The translations under genes were made by a program, and so were the position numbers. This document shows, piece by piece, positions 11,958 through 24,975 of a stretch of 64,000 nt of DNA. This stretch comes from Melitaea cinxia. Taxonomy: Eukaryota > Arthropoda > Insecta > Lepidoptera > Nymphalidae. How positions within the stretch are numbered: the first letter of the stretch is position 1; each line of letters starts with the position of its first letter. The stretch covers positions 14,288,472 through 14,352,471 of the forward strand of contig NC_059404.1 of NCBI RefSeq assembly GCF_905220565.1, in the 5' to 3' direction. A model generated the notes under the pieces. It ran no database searches, was not told where the DNA came from, and saw only the letters and a program-made list of their open reading frames with translations.

Positions 11958-12081
11958 ATGGTGGAACGCGAAGGGATGAGGCGCGGTGGCTGCGGCTGGG
12001 GCGGTGGGGTCCTCGGCCGCTGGTCCCTACGGCGATTGCTTTTAGACAGCCCTTTAGTTGGAAGGAGGCTGGCCCATTCAG
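11958..12081 (+). CDS. Probable first coding exon of a + strand gene
   Basis: A GC-rich island in AT-rich DNA has an ATG at 11958 and stays open for 41 codons to a textbook donor, TTCAG/GTATGT, leaving one base (phase 1). The peptide starts MVEREGMRRGGCGWGGG and is basic and Gly-rich. A possible next exon at 18477-18517 joins in frame and reads ARSSDDDIFEVERI, similar to the start of a chromodomain; its donor (GTGAAA) is weak. No later exons could be located, so the product is unknown. The start was chosen because an upstream ATG at 11941 hits a stop after five codons. Confidence 0.45.
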
Positions 12082-15000
12082 GTATGTCAAATAAACAATA
12101 AGAAAGCAGTCTTTCCTTGAATACCCATTGATGCATCATGCTTAGAAACTTACTTGCTTTACTTTGTTTTGCAATGTGGTTTGTATACTTGTGAAACATA
12201 CATACATGAAAACAGAACTCTGATATTATTATTTTTAGGCTAATATACCATAAATATGGAAACAGTCAATATTTAAACAATTTTATACTTTGTTTGGACT
12301 AGAACTTGAGTATGATTCGCAACTATGACTGTTTTGTAACAAGACTAAAAGAAAAAAAGAGCAAAACAAAATTTACTTTTGTTAAATTTTTATGATCACA
12401 ATCAATTGGAAGACATTGAAACAATATGAGGTCTCCAATCAAATAGGTCATTGCCATTGCTTGGTTGAGCTATAGTTAATAATGACCTCTACAACACACA
12501 TAATAAGGCTGACATTGTAATCAGTGAGCCCTGCAATAATTATTCTAAATATAGAATGGAACTGACCTATGTATCTAACAATATCAACGGACTTTCATGT
12601 GCCAAATATTGTTACATACTGTTACATTTATATATTCTCTATACTACATAAAAATTCAGAATAAACATTAACATGACGCCTAGATAGTATAATTCTAGTT
12701 ATTAGGCCACATAATAATACATACATTACATAACATTAGGCCTTAAAATTACCTGTGAACGTGAGTTGCAATTAACTTTTTTTTATATTTAATTTTATAA
12801 GCTTGAAGTCTTTATTGGTCTACCCATTATGTATATAACTATGTTATTATATTATAATGATTACAAATACATATTAGAGTAAATTAATTCTTACTTGTGT
12901 ATCCATGCTTGTATATTTAGTGATATTTTTTCATGTAGGAACCGATGTAGTTTATGGCTTTTATTTTATTTGTAATAATCTGTCTGTTATAAGTATGGCT
13001 ACTATTAGTGAATATATCTAAAACATCATACTTTCTTCTTTAACATCATAAATGAAAAAAAAAAAAACCATATATGTTTTTATTAAAACTTTAAAAAGTA
13101 GCAATAATAACTCATAACTATTTTAAAACTTTGTAAGTAATTATTTTTAAAGTTATAATAAAGCAAAATAATTTAACTTTTTGTGTACATCTTAAACTAG
13201 TTCTCGTTCTTAATTGTAAACTTTTTTGTTCCACTTTAATATATATATATATTTTTATTGTATAAATGTATAAATATTCTAAAACAATGAGATGCCTTTC
13301 ATTAAATATGAGGTTTCTTTTATTCATTGTCACATAGTAAAAATCAGTCATTGTTCCTTAGAAAACAATAATGAGAAATTATTTCTTTATAAGCAATTAG
13401 TTTCATACATGCTATTAACGGGGAAGTTCAATTGTTATTCAATTTGACTTTATTTTACTTTAATGGTAATTAAATATTAAGATTGTTTATGTTACTAAAT
13501 CAAGACTGTTTTTGTAATTATCCTATGATTTTAAAGTTATTTGATATTAATAATGATTGGGCTAATATATCCGCCAATATACATTAGACCAGCGTGGTGG
13601 ATTAAGCTCTGATCCTTTTCCTACATGGGAAAAGAGGCTTATGCCCAGCAATGGGATATTTTAGGCTGAAGCGTTGCGGGCTAAATATATTCCACTGTGC
13701 TTGTAAACATCCTAGTTTTGGATCATTTTTTAATATAAATAGTTTTAGATAATCATTTCTTATTACAAGAAAATGGAATAAACAATAAGACAGAGCTAAG
13801 TTTACAAATTATAGTATTTCACTTTAATATTTTACTATAAGTCTACTTATACAAACAAAAATAGATTAATAAAAATTTACATTACATTATTGAAATCGAA
13901 AATATCTTAGAATTACTCTGTTGCAATTTTGTTATTATCTACAATGAATATATTTTTGTAAGTATATGAATACTTAAAAAATATTATAATTTACTTAAGT
14001 AGAGTGTGCTTCAAGTAAAAAAAAGTAAATGTTAATGTTCTCTATATCTTTCATATTTAATTTGTCAAAGGATGACCTATTACTCAATACTTTAACCCAA
14101 ATATTTAAAGGTCATTTGAAAGTAATTAACTTGATATTTCATTTCTTAATAAGACGAACAAGGTTGAGGAAGCTACTTAAATAATTAATAATTTAAAAAT
14201 ATTTTTCTCAAGGTGTTTGTTAGACATAACAAAGAAAAAGGTTGTACATAATTTGTGATGTATTGGTCAAGTTGTCATAACAACTAGTTCTATATATGAT
14301 GATAAATTTCCTGACAGATTTTGAAATAATTCATAAATAAATATCCTTAACATTTACACATGGTCGTTTGTTTCTAAAGTAGGCAATATAATTCCAGTGT
14401 AAATAAGTATAATCTGTTTTTAGCAATAATTAAAATACAGTCATAATTATGTTTATCAGTGGAAAATATTGATAATATTGATAATAACAAGCTTATACTA
14501 AATTGATTTATTTATTAGCATTTATAACTTATTATTAGTCCATTAGTGACTTTAGTAGTCTTTGCATTATAGAGCTTATCTAGAATAAAAATTTATGGAA
14601 AATTTTAATTAAGAAATCAGAATTAAAATGAACACAAAATTTAATTAATTTTTGTGAAAAAGGATAATAATTACTTTTTGGTATGAAACTGATATAAGGT
14701 ATAACTAAATTTTAGTTTTTTTGTTTAATGATATTAAAACTTTAAGTGACAATTATTGTGAACAGTTTTTGTTCCATTATTTTACATCTATTAATTTTAT
14801 TTATTAGTCATTGTGTGTTAATGATGCTTTCCCACACACATCATTAATTAATATTTAATTCTTATTCTCTTTGTTTTCATTAAATACATTTATTATTTAT
14901 GAATATTGTATGGTTGATCTTATGTTAATGGGTAAATTTTTTTATCAGACTGTTACGGTTACAAACTTTAAAAATTAATTATTAAATTGCAAATGGAACT

Positions 15001-16020
15001 TCAATTTTTGTTTTAAAAAATATTGCATAATAGTTTTTAACTCTAAATCCTTAATCTTAATTACTAAATTGCAAATGTATAATATTTTATATGCTTTTTT
15101 TAACTGTTACAAAATTAAAAATTTAAATTTAATTTAATTTTAATTTCTAACAGTCAATGCTCAGTTCCTATATAATGTATAAGGGATCGCAATATGCACT
15201 TATATAAGCTGGTTTACTAAAATTTATTATGTGTTAACAGACCTCGAAACCAACTGTTAAATAACAAAGGTTAAATGATACTATCAAAACTCATTGATGT
15301 CTTTAAATAGTCTTTATTGAAAATGAATAAGGTTGAGAATCGAAAAGTAAGTAACAATTAGTATTTAAGTCTAAAGAAAAATCTTCATTTTGCAATTGAG
15401 TAAAAGATGGTATAATTTTTTTATATTAAAATAAAGTAATTTCAACTTAATTTTGTTTCATTCGGTAAGTTATATAATTAAAATGGTTATTGAATATGTT
15501 TGTTGTATTAATAACGAAAATCCCTTTTTATAGTTGTTTTGAATGTGCAAAAATATTTTTTTATTACTCGTTAATTTTTTGAAAAACTTGAGTATAATAT
15601 TACCTACTTATACTACAGTATAATTCAAGATGGCACTGTTTTCTTTAAATATTAATTAAATTTTGTGATAGAAAACTTAACGATAAAGAAAACTTTTTTA
15701 GATTCAAGGTTGAAACACGTAAAAACTTAGTCAGCCGGATATTTTTGCATAAAGGGAAGTATACATAATAATAACTGCGTCCTTTCTTGCAAATACATAA
15801 GCATAATTACATTAATATTTATAGTAATTTTAATCGAATTGATTATAAATTATGTTATATTAGGTACGTAGTTCGAATTTTCATGCCGTGAACATCGTGA
15901 GTTAAATAATGTTTAGAAATGACATGCTTTAAATACAAGCTTCTTACACAAGATTAATCCTTTTTTTTAAACGGTTTTATTTAGCTCACCCCGCTTGTTT
16001 TATTTTTTTTTATTATTTAT
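12082..16020. other. AT-rich intron-like or intergenic DNA
   Basis: No coding signal on either strand. It holds a LINE family A end (listed separately), a short TA run near 13,240 and A/T homopolymers only. Confidence 0.5.
13558..13678 (+). mobile_element. LINE 3' end (family A, copy 2)
   Basis: Matches the copy at 8596 over GCGTGGTGGATTAAGCTCTG, CTACATGGGAAAAGAGGC and GGGATATT, ending AGGCTGAAGCG. Confidence 0.65.
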
Positions 16021-16144
16021 TCTTGGGTCAAATTTAGTAATTCAAATTTCACCCTCTTCCTGTCAACCGATTAATCTGAAATTTTGTATACACTTTGGAT
16101 TTTGGTGACAATACAATTATGTTTATTCATTATCATTATAAATT

Positions 16145-16640
16145 CAAGATGGCCGCCGCTACAAAATGGCGGATAACGTAGGTTTTATCAGTCCCATCAA
16201 TATGGGTATCAAATGAAAGGGCTCAACAAGCAGAATACAATATACTATAAAAAATTGAAATACAAGATGGCGGCCGCTACAAAATGGCGGATAACGTAGG
16301 TTTTATCGATCCCATCAATATGGGTATCAAATGAAAGTGCTCAACCAGTATAATCAATGTACTATATAAAATTAAAATCCAAGATGGCGGCCTCTACAAA
16401 ATGGCGGATAACTTAGGTTTTATCAATCCCATCAACATGGGTATCAAATGAAAGGTCTTAACAAGTAGAATACAATTTACTATGCAAAATTGAAATCTAA
16501 GCTGGCCGCCGCTACCAAATGTCTGATAACAATTTTTTATCAATCCCACCAATATGGGTATCAAATAAAAGGGCTTGACAAGAAGAATACAGTGCACTAT
16601 ACAACCTCAATATTTAAGATGGGCCTTGCAATAATGAAGC
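16145..16640 (+). repeat. 118-bp tandem repeat, about four and a half copies
   Basis: Units start near 16147, 16265, 16382, 16500 and 16617, a period of 117-118 bp. Each full unit holds CAAGATGGCGGCCGCTACAA or a variant, then AAAATGGCGGATAACG, GTTTTATCAATCCCATCA and ATGGGTATCAAATGAAAG. Divergence grows toward the right. The core AAGATGGCGGC equals the YY1/Pleiohomeotic consensus. Confidence 0.85.
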
Positions 16641-17072
16641 ACTAAATGAATTAAACAGAATGCGAAATAAAAACTAAAAACTAGAAAATAAAAATAGGTA
16701 AAAAAACTTTTTAAGTTAAACGGTTTTATGTTAAACATACATTGCAATGTTTAAGATAAATGTACTAAAAACCAAAAATAATAAAATAGATACAGTCGTG
16801 GGAATTATAAACATATGCATAGACTAGACTAAAATAAAACCGTGGGGCACGTCAATTGTCTACAATCGTTGATTAAAATGTTTGTTTTGTAATGTTACAC
16901 TATAATTAGGCAGTTGTTCAACCGACAACGATGGACGTGTGATAAGTAGGGCTAGAATGTGGAAACAAGCTAGCAAGCTCGATTATAAGCGAGTTTTAGG
17001 GTTTCATAGTGGTGAGCGAGTAGTACTTTTATCATATAAACGTTAATATGTTAGAAACCATCATTGAAACTA

Positions 17073-17170
<98 letters not shown>
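17073..17170. repeat. (TA)n microsatellite
   Basis: About 98 bp of alternating TA with a few substitutions. Confidence 0.95.
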
Positions 17171-17171
<1 letters not shown>

Positions 17172-17762
17172 TTTTTTACTACGTAAAAATGTTTGATTAT
17201 ATTTATGCAAGAAGTAATAAATAAATAAAATAATTCAAAACAAAATCTGTTTAGCAAAGTATAAATTCTTTTAAGCCTTTTAAAAAAAATCTAGACTTTT
17301 TGAAAACTTATAAAAGACTCTATTGCCCTTAAGAATCAGACTAGGATTAGGTAATATCCGACGCTTTGAATAAAGTGGCATCGTTATTTCTTATTTTTAG
17401 GCTCATAAGTTTGACTTCGCCCTAAATCATTCAACATACATATAATAGAGACAACATATAGATTAGCTTTTTTTAAGTAAACATTTCCTCTTATGGTTTT
17501 ATGTTCTAAGTTGATTCTTACTTTTTTTTATATGTACTAAATTCGCAGCGCGTCTTTATCCGCGTTTTAATTAAATAAATTACAATATTTTTAAGGTTTC
17601 ATCAAAAAAGCGGTTTCTAATGAAATAGGTAGTTAGTTTTAAAAACAATGGATCTTTAGACAGACGAATTTGTACAAAAGATGTATCATTGTCCTGCTTA
17701 AAGATTAAAGCCTGTCTAAAGATAAAAGTTTATTATTTATCGTTGTGTCCATTTGTTATAAG

Positions 17763-17822
17763 TATTCTTTGACGGTTCGCAGGAAACCTTATGTCCACTT
17801 TCCTGCGAACCGTCAAAGAATA
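17763..17822. repeat. Perfect 24-bp inverted repeat with 12-nt loop
   Basis: Arms 17763-17786 and 17799-17822 are exact reverse complements, with core TTTGACGGTTCGCAGGAAA; the loop is CCTTATGTCCAC. Too short for a normal insect pre-miRNA and not part of any other repeat I can see. Confidence 0.9.
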
Positions 17823-17829
17823 ATTAAAG

Positions 17830-19770
17830 TTAATCTTTATAATTTTTTTTATAGTTGTATATTTGTTTTTATTTAAATAATAAACACACCCACAATGATG
17901 TTTTCATGACGTAACAAACCCAGAGGCCTGCAATTTTAAGCAGGTAATGTAACTTTTCGTAAGTAACGGTAGATTAAGCGACGCGGCGTCGAAATCTCGT
18001 TTTAATATTTTCCACCCTATTGAGTACAAGGCTTTACATTCATGTGTCGTCGAGAATCGTATCGAATGAACAAATTTCGCGTTATTTATTTGACAATTTT
18101 TACGAGGATAAAATATGTGCATGAATATGTTCTTACAAAACATCAATTATTATATTTTGTAAATATAAATTAACAGAGTAATACTTTCAAGATATTATTA
18201 CTCATGTTGTGAAGTTGTAAATCATTGAATGGACTTCCATGAGTAACAATAATATGTGTGTCAATATTTCTGAGAAAATGTAACTGTATTATTTTTCTCT
18301 TGGGGACTATTCAGTGTACAGGATGTGTATATTTTATAAAATTTATTACAAATTCGTTAATTACATTTTTTGTACGTTAATACTTATTTTAATCTTTTGT
18401 AACACTTATTCTAAATGTTATATTTTAATTTGTGTATATTGTATAAGCGTTTTTGTTAAAGTTTGTTCATTTAAAGCCCGAAGTTCTGATGATGACATTT
18501 TCGAAGTTGAACGAATTGTGAAAACTGCTTTTTGAATTTAGGACCCGAGACGGAAAAGTACGTATCATCTGAAACGTATAGGAATGAAACATAATTATAA
18601 TTAGCACTTTATTATTATCGCTGTCATATTTAATTTTTGCGATTGTTCTTTCGAATAAGTATACAAATATTTGATTGTCTACTCAACTCGTCCTTGAGTT
18701 CATAATACATACATGTGTACAAAATCTCTCAGCATGTATTTATTTATAAATGAATTTCATATCTTATTAGGTCAGTAAAGTAAAGTACCTATTGTTCAAA
18801 AGCATTTTATTTCTCTTTGTATACCTTTATTATTTGTTTCATAAGTATGTCGCAGTCAGATTAAAAAATGCTTATAAATGACTTACTAAGAGTTAATGTG
18901 TGTTACCATGAAGACTTTTTTTAAGTGGGGAATCCCTGGAGCTTGGACTTTAATGGGATATTCTAAGGCAGTGATTATTCACTTTTTTTTTTTTCGTAGC
19001 AGTCATGAATTTAATTTGGCACACAAAGATAGTTTTAAGAGTGTTTACTTACACAAACTACTTTGTGTAAAATAGATGTTTATGATTAAATCCACTTCGC
19101 ACACTTTTGAACCTACGATAATATTTTTGACTTTATATTTTGCTTGAGGCCGTTGAGTGTAAAGCGTTAGCATTATTTATGAAGAAAAAAAATTATCTAA
19201 CCAAAAAAGTACGTACCGTTATGAGCAGACGTCAAATTAAAATTTCACATTCTGATTATTAAAGAAACTGTTATCTAACGCATGAAAGAAATATTATTCT
19301 AATATTCTGTTTTTGGGTCGCCCGTAAGAGGTTACGGAGATCAGATGACAGTCGTTGTGTGGTAACTAAATGCTGATTTGGTAATCAAAAAAGATCCCGA
19401 GTTTCAACTTTCTAATGTATTTAAGATACAAGCTATGATTATATTAAACTAAGTACCTGTATCAACAAATTAATTAAAGGTATTTTATTTATTTAATACT
19501 TTATCGGACGTATTAAAACTGTGTAAAAGAAAATTAGTTGATATTAATTTGAAATAAAGACACCACAAGGAAGATATAAATATTTTTATAAAGACGGTAT
19601 TGTATAAATATTTTTATGTAACGAAAATCATTCATAAATGACTTACATGTTTCCAAGTTTTTATTGAAAACATTAAAAAACTATTTTTTTTTAGATAAAC
19701 AAACACAATGGAAAAGAAAAACTAAAAATCGTGCAAACTATGTGTTGCCAGTTAGGATTACTCTTTTAAT
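17830..19770. other. AT-rich non-coding DNA
   Basis: No supported gene apart from the speculative exon at 18477. Only short homopolymers and random open frames are seen. Confidence 0.45.
18477..18517 (+). CDS. Possible second exon, chromodomain-like start
   Basis: After an acceptor-like TTTGTTCATTTAAAG, the frame demanded by the phase-1 exon at 11958-12081 reads ARSSDDDIFEVERI. Acidic residues followed by (F/Y)-x-V-E-(K/R)-I are how many chromodomains begin. The frame closes at a TGA within six codons unless a donor such as GTGAAA at 18518 is used. No exon encoding the WK-GY and TWEP part was found, so this could be chance. Confidence 0.25.
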
Positions 19771-19771
19771 G

Positions 19772-20028
19772 GCCTGTTTCACCAGTTGTCGTTAACGCTA
19801 TCTGACAGATGATGGTATCCAACGGATAAAAGTTTATGACGTATTATTCTTTTTCACCATCGAATTCCGCTATATTTATATCATATATATATTCACAATT
19901 ATGAATCTAAAACCTGTAGTTTCTTAATTAAAGCGTATAACAGGTTTTAATTTCCTATTCCACTTCCTGCTAAGTCTATTCATAATTTATGTGCAGGATA
20001 AACATTATCCGCAATCGGTGAAACAGGC
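19772..20028. mobile_element. MITE with 12-bp TIR GCCTGTTTCACC (family D, copy 1)
   Basis: Perfect 12-bp terminal inverted repeats at 19772-19783 and 20017-20028 enclose 257 bp of AT-rich sequence. A second copy at 49975-50490 shares both ends and interior blocks such as TCGTTAACGC, GACAGATGA and GCAGGATAAAC/T. No coding capacity. No clear target duplication was found. Confidence 0.8.
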
Positions 20029-20446
20029 TTCAAACCTATTGTTATCGAGTGGTATATGGCCAACATTACGATATCTATATATAAAAAAATAACGGATATC
20101 TACGTTTACTAAGAATTAGAACCTAGTAATATTTGTAAAAAGTTGCGAAGTATTCGCTCATATTTTTTACCGTTCTCAATCTCGGATTTACGCTCGGTGG
20201 AAAGTAAGTCAGGTCATTCCGTTGTCATTATCTTACGACCGGTCTCAATAATATAATTATCTGTCTGTGATGTCGCTTACGATTGCGCGCGACTCCAGAT
20301 CAGTGTTAGATAACTCCTTTTGTCGAAGAAGGCCAGGCTTTTTAACATTATCGTACTCTCAATAGGATCGGAGCATATTAACTAGGACTATACTAGAGGA
20401 ATAGGAGGAGTCAGGGACATATTCTGCTCAAAATCTGAGAACTACG

Positions 20447-20660
20447 GAAATACCTCGACCTTACAGAAGATCGTAGCTAAATAATATTGCTTTCAACCAG
20501 TGTTGTGTTCCTGTGGTAACTAAGGTTATCAGAGCTCCTGGGGGGATTGAGGGTAGGGTCGGCAACGTGCTTGCGATGCTTTTGGTGTTGCAGGCGTTTA
20601 TAGGCTACGGTGATCGCTTACCATCAGGTGGGCCGTACGCTTGTTTGCCGACCTAATTGT
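20447..20660 (+). mobile_element. LINE 3' end (family I, copy 2)
   Basis: The longest copy here: CCTCGACCTTACAGAAGATC, AGAGCTCCTGGGGGGATTGA, TAGGGTCGGCAACGTGCTTG, then GCTTGTTTGCCGACCTA and an A-rich end. It serves as the reference for recognising the split copy around 31.4 and 38.6 kb. Confidence 0.7.
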
Positions 20661-20669
20661 ATAAAAAGA

Positions 20670-23610
20670 AGCCAATAATGTGGAAAAAACGAGGAAAATT
20701 TATTCGTTTTGAAACATAACGTAACATTATATGATTTTTTTAATGCAAACGAGGTCGCGAGCAACATGCTATTTTGGATGTTATTTATGTCATACAAGTT
20801 GCATCTGAACTGCACCGTTTGTAAGCAAATCAGAGATAAACTGGTAGTTTGTTTTCAACGTAGCTGTAATTAGTTATACGGATATTCCTTTGTTTAGGAA
20901 AAGCAAGAAAAATTATGTTATTATTATGACATATTTGATACACGCTCTATTTATGTTTTTGTGTGTTTGTTTGCCTTTGTATATTTATTACTAACAGAAA
21001 CCGCATTGTTACGTGAAACAAAACCGCTATAAAAAGGATGTCTTTTAGACCTTTACAAACCCTTTTTGATACAACAGAAACATAATATGTATGTAAATGG
21101 GGATATATTCTTGACCGCGTTTTTTTATTACTATCCGCGTATATATTTTTGCTATTATTGTCTTGAGTATTGTAATATTATATTTATATTAAGAATATGA
21201 GTCCTGTTTTGTGAAAAATGTTTCTTAATTCTGCGTAATATTCTAAATATTTTATTCCAAACAACTTGTACAAAGTATTAGTAGTAAATTAAAAAAAAAA
21301 AAAGAATGATATTAGTACTTAACGTTGTTATCAATTTATGGCCTGCATGTCCAAGTTCAGTCAGTCAGTTGAGCCTATTGCAGTCCACTTCTGGAAATAG
21401 GCCTCCCCAGGTTCGCGCCTGGCGTCCCGGTTTACCGCAATCCTCATCCAGCCTACACCGACAATCTTAGGTAGATCGTCGCTCATGTCGGCTTGACCGG
21501 AGGACGTCCCACACTGCGTCCGTCGTCGTCTGCTCCAATGGACATCGGCCCTGCGACACAGGGGACCAGCACACTGCCACTTGCTTATGGAATTTATTTT
21601 TAAATAATTAAGTTTTATATATAGATTGACATAAACAATATGTATATATGTTTTTAATGTAAAAATTGTGATGTTTATACGTTTGAAAAAAAATATTGTG
21701 TCACGTAAACGTCAACATTATCTAAAGAACCATTTTTATTACCTTATATGTAGAAACTAAATTTTCCAAATTAAATACAATTTTCTATTTATAAGTATAA
21801 AATTAAGTACCTAGGTCAGACTAGACTTTTTATATTCATTCAAAGAGTACCGAATTTATACTTGGATAAAAAGTTAACAAACTAAAAAGCACAGTGTTAC
21901 AATTCTTACTTTTTTTTAAATAATTGTAGGTAAATCTAATTTTTTGTTTAATTTTTTCTTTTAATCCATGCGGATTAATCAGCAACCATTTCGCACTGAT
22001 TACACGTCTTGGCTTGGTTCTATATTTTACCTATATCAACATTCTAAGACTCTAACATTTCATAAGAAGGATTTCTTATTTTATACCTTTTATTAAAAAA
22101 CAAAGAAACGAGTAGGTCAAGAGATTTACGCGTTCAAACAAAAAGACAAACAACACTTTATAATATGTATAGATTGTGTAGATTTTTATAACTAGTAATC
22201 GAGAAGTATCTGAGAAATAAGTAAAAAATAGATATAGGTAAAATATATTCGGTTTAAAGTATGTTTAATTTAGTTTCGATATTGCCTCAGTATTTTTGAA
22301 AACATTGACTATAGCACTGATCGGATTGCATATATTTGTGTTCTTAGTAATGTTATCAATACCCGTACGTTTTTAACTACATACAATTTCAAAATTCTAG
22401 TATAAAAACTTTGGTTATGCTAAGTTTCATTATACATTGTGATAAAATAATAAGATTGTACGTTTTGTGATAAGTATCTGTACAAACAGACTTTTCTAAA
22501 AGGTTAAAGTTGCTGGTTCTATTCTCGACCTTGTTACTTCGATATTGTGGGCGTTTAATATATATATATATATAATTATAATTATAAATATAATTTTTAT
22601 TTAATGTATGTACATAATTACACACACATATATGTATATATATATATATATATACATTAAATAAAAATTATAAATATGTTTAAGTATATGTCGGATGTTA
22701 GCTAACACCTAGTCGTATAAGTATCAAGTTTCCTAGTTTAGAAACAAACTAAAAACGATGACCGTGTATGTTAAACATAATTCTAATAACATCATAAATT
22801 TCATTCCTGTCTAAGTTTTAAATATAAATTATGATAGTTATTGTATAACATTCAGTTACCTAACTTTACCAGTCTTGTTAGCGTGTTTTAAGTTAGATCG
22901 AGCGACGAATACTAATGAATCTTATGAGTTTTCACTTTTTATTTTAAAATTACGTTGTCTCAGTAAAGACGTTGTTTTAATTTAAAAGAGAAATGATGGA
23001 ATTAAAAATCACAATTTTAATTTATTTAAGTTGGCTTTAAAAGCATTTTTGAATTAATGTTATCAAAAATATTTTACTACTACTATTTTGCACGGATTGA
23101 CACAAAGATTGTAGATTCTGCTGGACTCGGAAAGAATCTCACACCTAACTGTTACAATTTGAAATTATTACGCTAATGTATATTTTATGTGCATCATAAA
23201 CAACTTTTATGACTGAATGAATCGTCACTTTAAAGTACAAAAATAAATATGTTTATATATTTTTTTATTTAATTTTTATTTAATAAATAATATTTTGTTA
23301 AAGTAGTATATAACTCTAATTTAATTTTAATTTACATTGATTCTGCTTTAATAAAATTTACTAAAGTCATATCTCTGTTCTAAGAAATTTTCCTTGCGTA
23401 TAACTTGTATTGAAGTCGTTATTTATATATTGATCATGTTACTAATTAATAGATTTCGCACTAAGTACCTACTAATAAAGGTTAAAGACCGCTCTTTAAG
23501 CGATAAGAGCACCTTTGTACATAATTTTGTTTTTATTCCATATTTACTAAGTATACGAGTAATTTGTATTGTATTCTTTTATTGGTAAAAAAAGTCGACA
23601 TAACAATGTC
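20670..23610. other. AT-rich non-coding DNA with an imperfect AT palindrome
   Basis: Apart from the LINE fragment at 21358-21592, no gene is seen. At 22570-22670 inverted copies of a block containing AATTTTTATTTAATGTA flank TA-rich DNA, so it can fold back. Confidence 0.45.
21358..21592 (-). mobile_element. 3' fragment of a LINE reverse-transcriptase ORF
   Basis: Read on the minus strand, a GC-rich 235-bp block has coding character: WDVLRSSRHERRST, GVGWMRIAVNRDARREPGEA and a final AYFQKWTAIGSTD. Such EAYxQxWT endings are typical of ORF2 C-termini of insect non-LTR retrotransposons. Truncated at the 5' side. Confidence 0.6.
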
Positions 23611-23621
23611 AGGGTTCTCCT

Positions 23622-24152
23622 TTTTAACCGAAGCTCAAAAAAAGAGGAGGTTCTCAATTCGCTTGTATTTTTTTAAATCTATGTTAGAATAGAACTTTTG
23701 ACTGGGTGGACCGACTTCGATGATTTTTTTTTTAATCGAAAGGTTGTGCATGTCATGTGGTCCCATTTAAATAATTAACAAGTATTTTTCGAGTCTTTTC
23801 GATTTTTTCGTCGACCCACTTTGTATTATATCGCATAACTTTTCACTGGTTATACGATTTGGATGATTCTTGTTTTAATCGAAAGCTGATACTTGTCTTG
23901 TAATCCCAGTTAAATTTGATTAAAATCTGATGCTTACTTTTTTAAATAATCTTTGATAACGCGTATACTGGAAGAGATCTCTTTTAGAGATAAGTTCGCC
24001 CTTGCCAACTTCCTTTATTATTATGACTATTGTAAAATTTACTTAGTGCAATAAAGAATATATATATATATTTATTAGACTATTTTTTCGTCTACTAATA
24101 TTGTATTGTCGATGCAATTGAAGTCGGTTTTTTTCGTTTGCGAGGAAACACA
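23622..24152 (-). mobile_element. MITE with AACCGACTTC ends (family C, copy 1)
   Basis: Reads in reverse relative to the copies at 32077 and 40800: GAAGTCGGTT at 24120-24129 next to the terminal TTTCGTTTGCGAGGAAACAC, and the other end TTAACCGAAG near 23625. Interior blocks shared with other copies include TTTGACTGGGTGGACCGA. It also includes a family J fragment at about 23970-24005 (AGAGATCTCTTTTAGAGATA). Confidence 0.65.
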
Positions 24153-24159
24153 ATATCTT

Positions 24160-24975
24160 GTAGGTATACATACCACTGATCTAAAATTACGGGTCAGTAG
24201 AAAAGTAATTCTTCTGTTAGTGTGACAGTAAAAAACCTCAAGCGAGACGAGTACACACGAATGAAATTGCACATATATTTTAGATATGTTATCAGTGTTA
24301 TGACATGAAAACACTTTTATTTTTTTAAGTGCGCGTGAGTCATTGTGTTTCTAATGTCTTTAAATATATAGTAACAAATAGGGAAAGCACCTTATGCCTC
24401 GTGGTTGCGAATTACGTCAGACGAGTGACTTGTCGCTATAGTGAAAACTTAATATCCTGTTTTGTATGCGGATCTCGATAGCTGTCGTATGCACTTCAGC
24501 AACTCCTGCTCCTAGCTTTTCTCGTCTTTGTAAAAAAGTTAATATAATTTAAGTGGTAGTTAAAATTATTTAATAAATCAAGTTATAAAAAAAATCACAT
24601 CGTTAAACGATGTTTATTTTAGAGTAGTTAAAACGACGCCTCTTTATTACTTTTTAGAGAATAAAGTATCAAAGTGTTAAAGGTACTAAAAACTATATGG
24701 TGTGAGAACGTGAAGTTGTTTTAAAAGTAAACTTCTTTAATTTTGAGTTTTTCCTATACTACTCTATGCGCATCTACGTTTTAATTTTTATTTTTAATTT
24801 TATTATAAAGTTGCCCTCGTTTTTTATTCTTAGGCTAACTAGTTCTACATTAAAATTAGTTCCACGGTAATGCCCTGAAAACATAACGTAAAAACTACTT
24901 TCACAATAAAATGAATTAGTTTCACAGATATTATAATGGTATATGTTTAGTTAGAATAAAGTAGGACATTGTACT
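24160..24975. other. AT-rich DNA, no gene seen
   Basis: No coding or structural signal beyond short A/T runs. Confidence 0.5.

Noticed and set aside
16394..16597. Open frame with internally repeated sequence
   Set aside because: A shadow of the 118-bp tandem repeat.
17763..17822. miRNA precursor
   Set aside because: The stem is only 24 bp with a perfect duplex; insect pre-miRNAs have about 30-35 bp stems with mismatches. Kept as a structural finding only.
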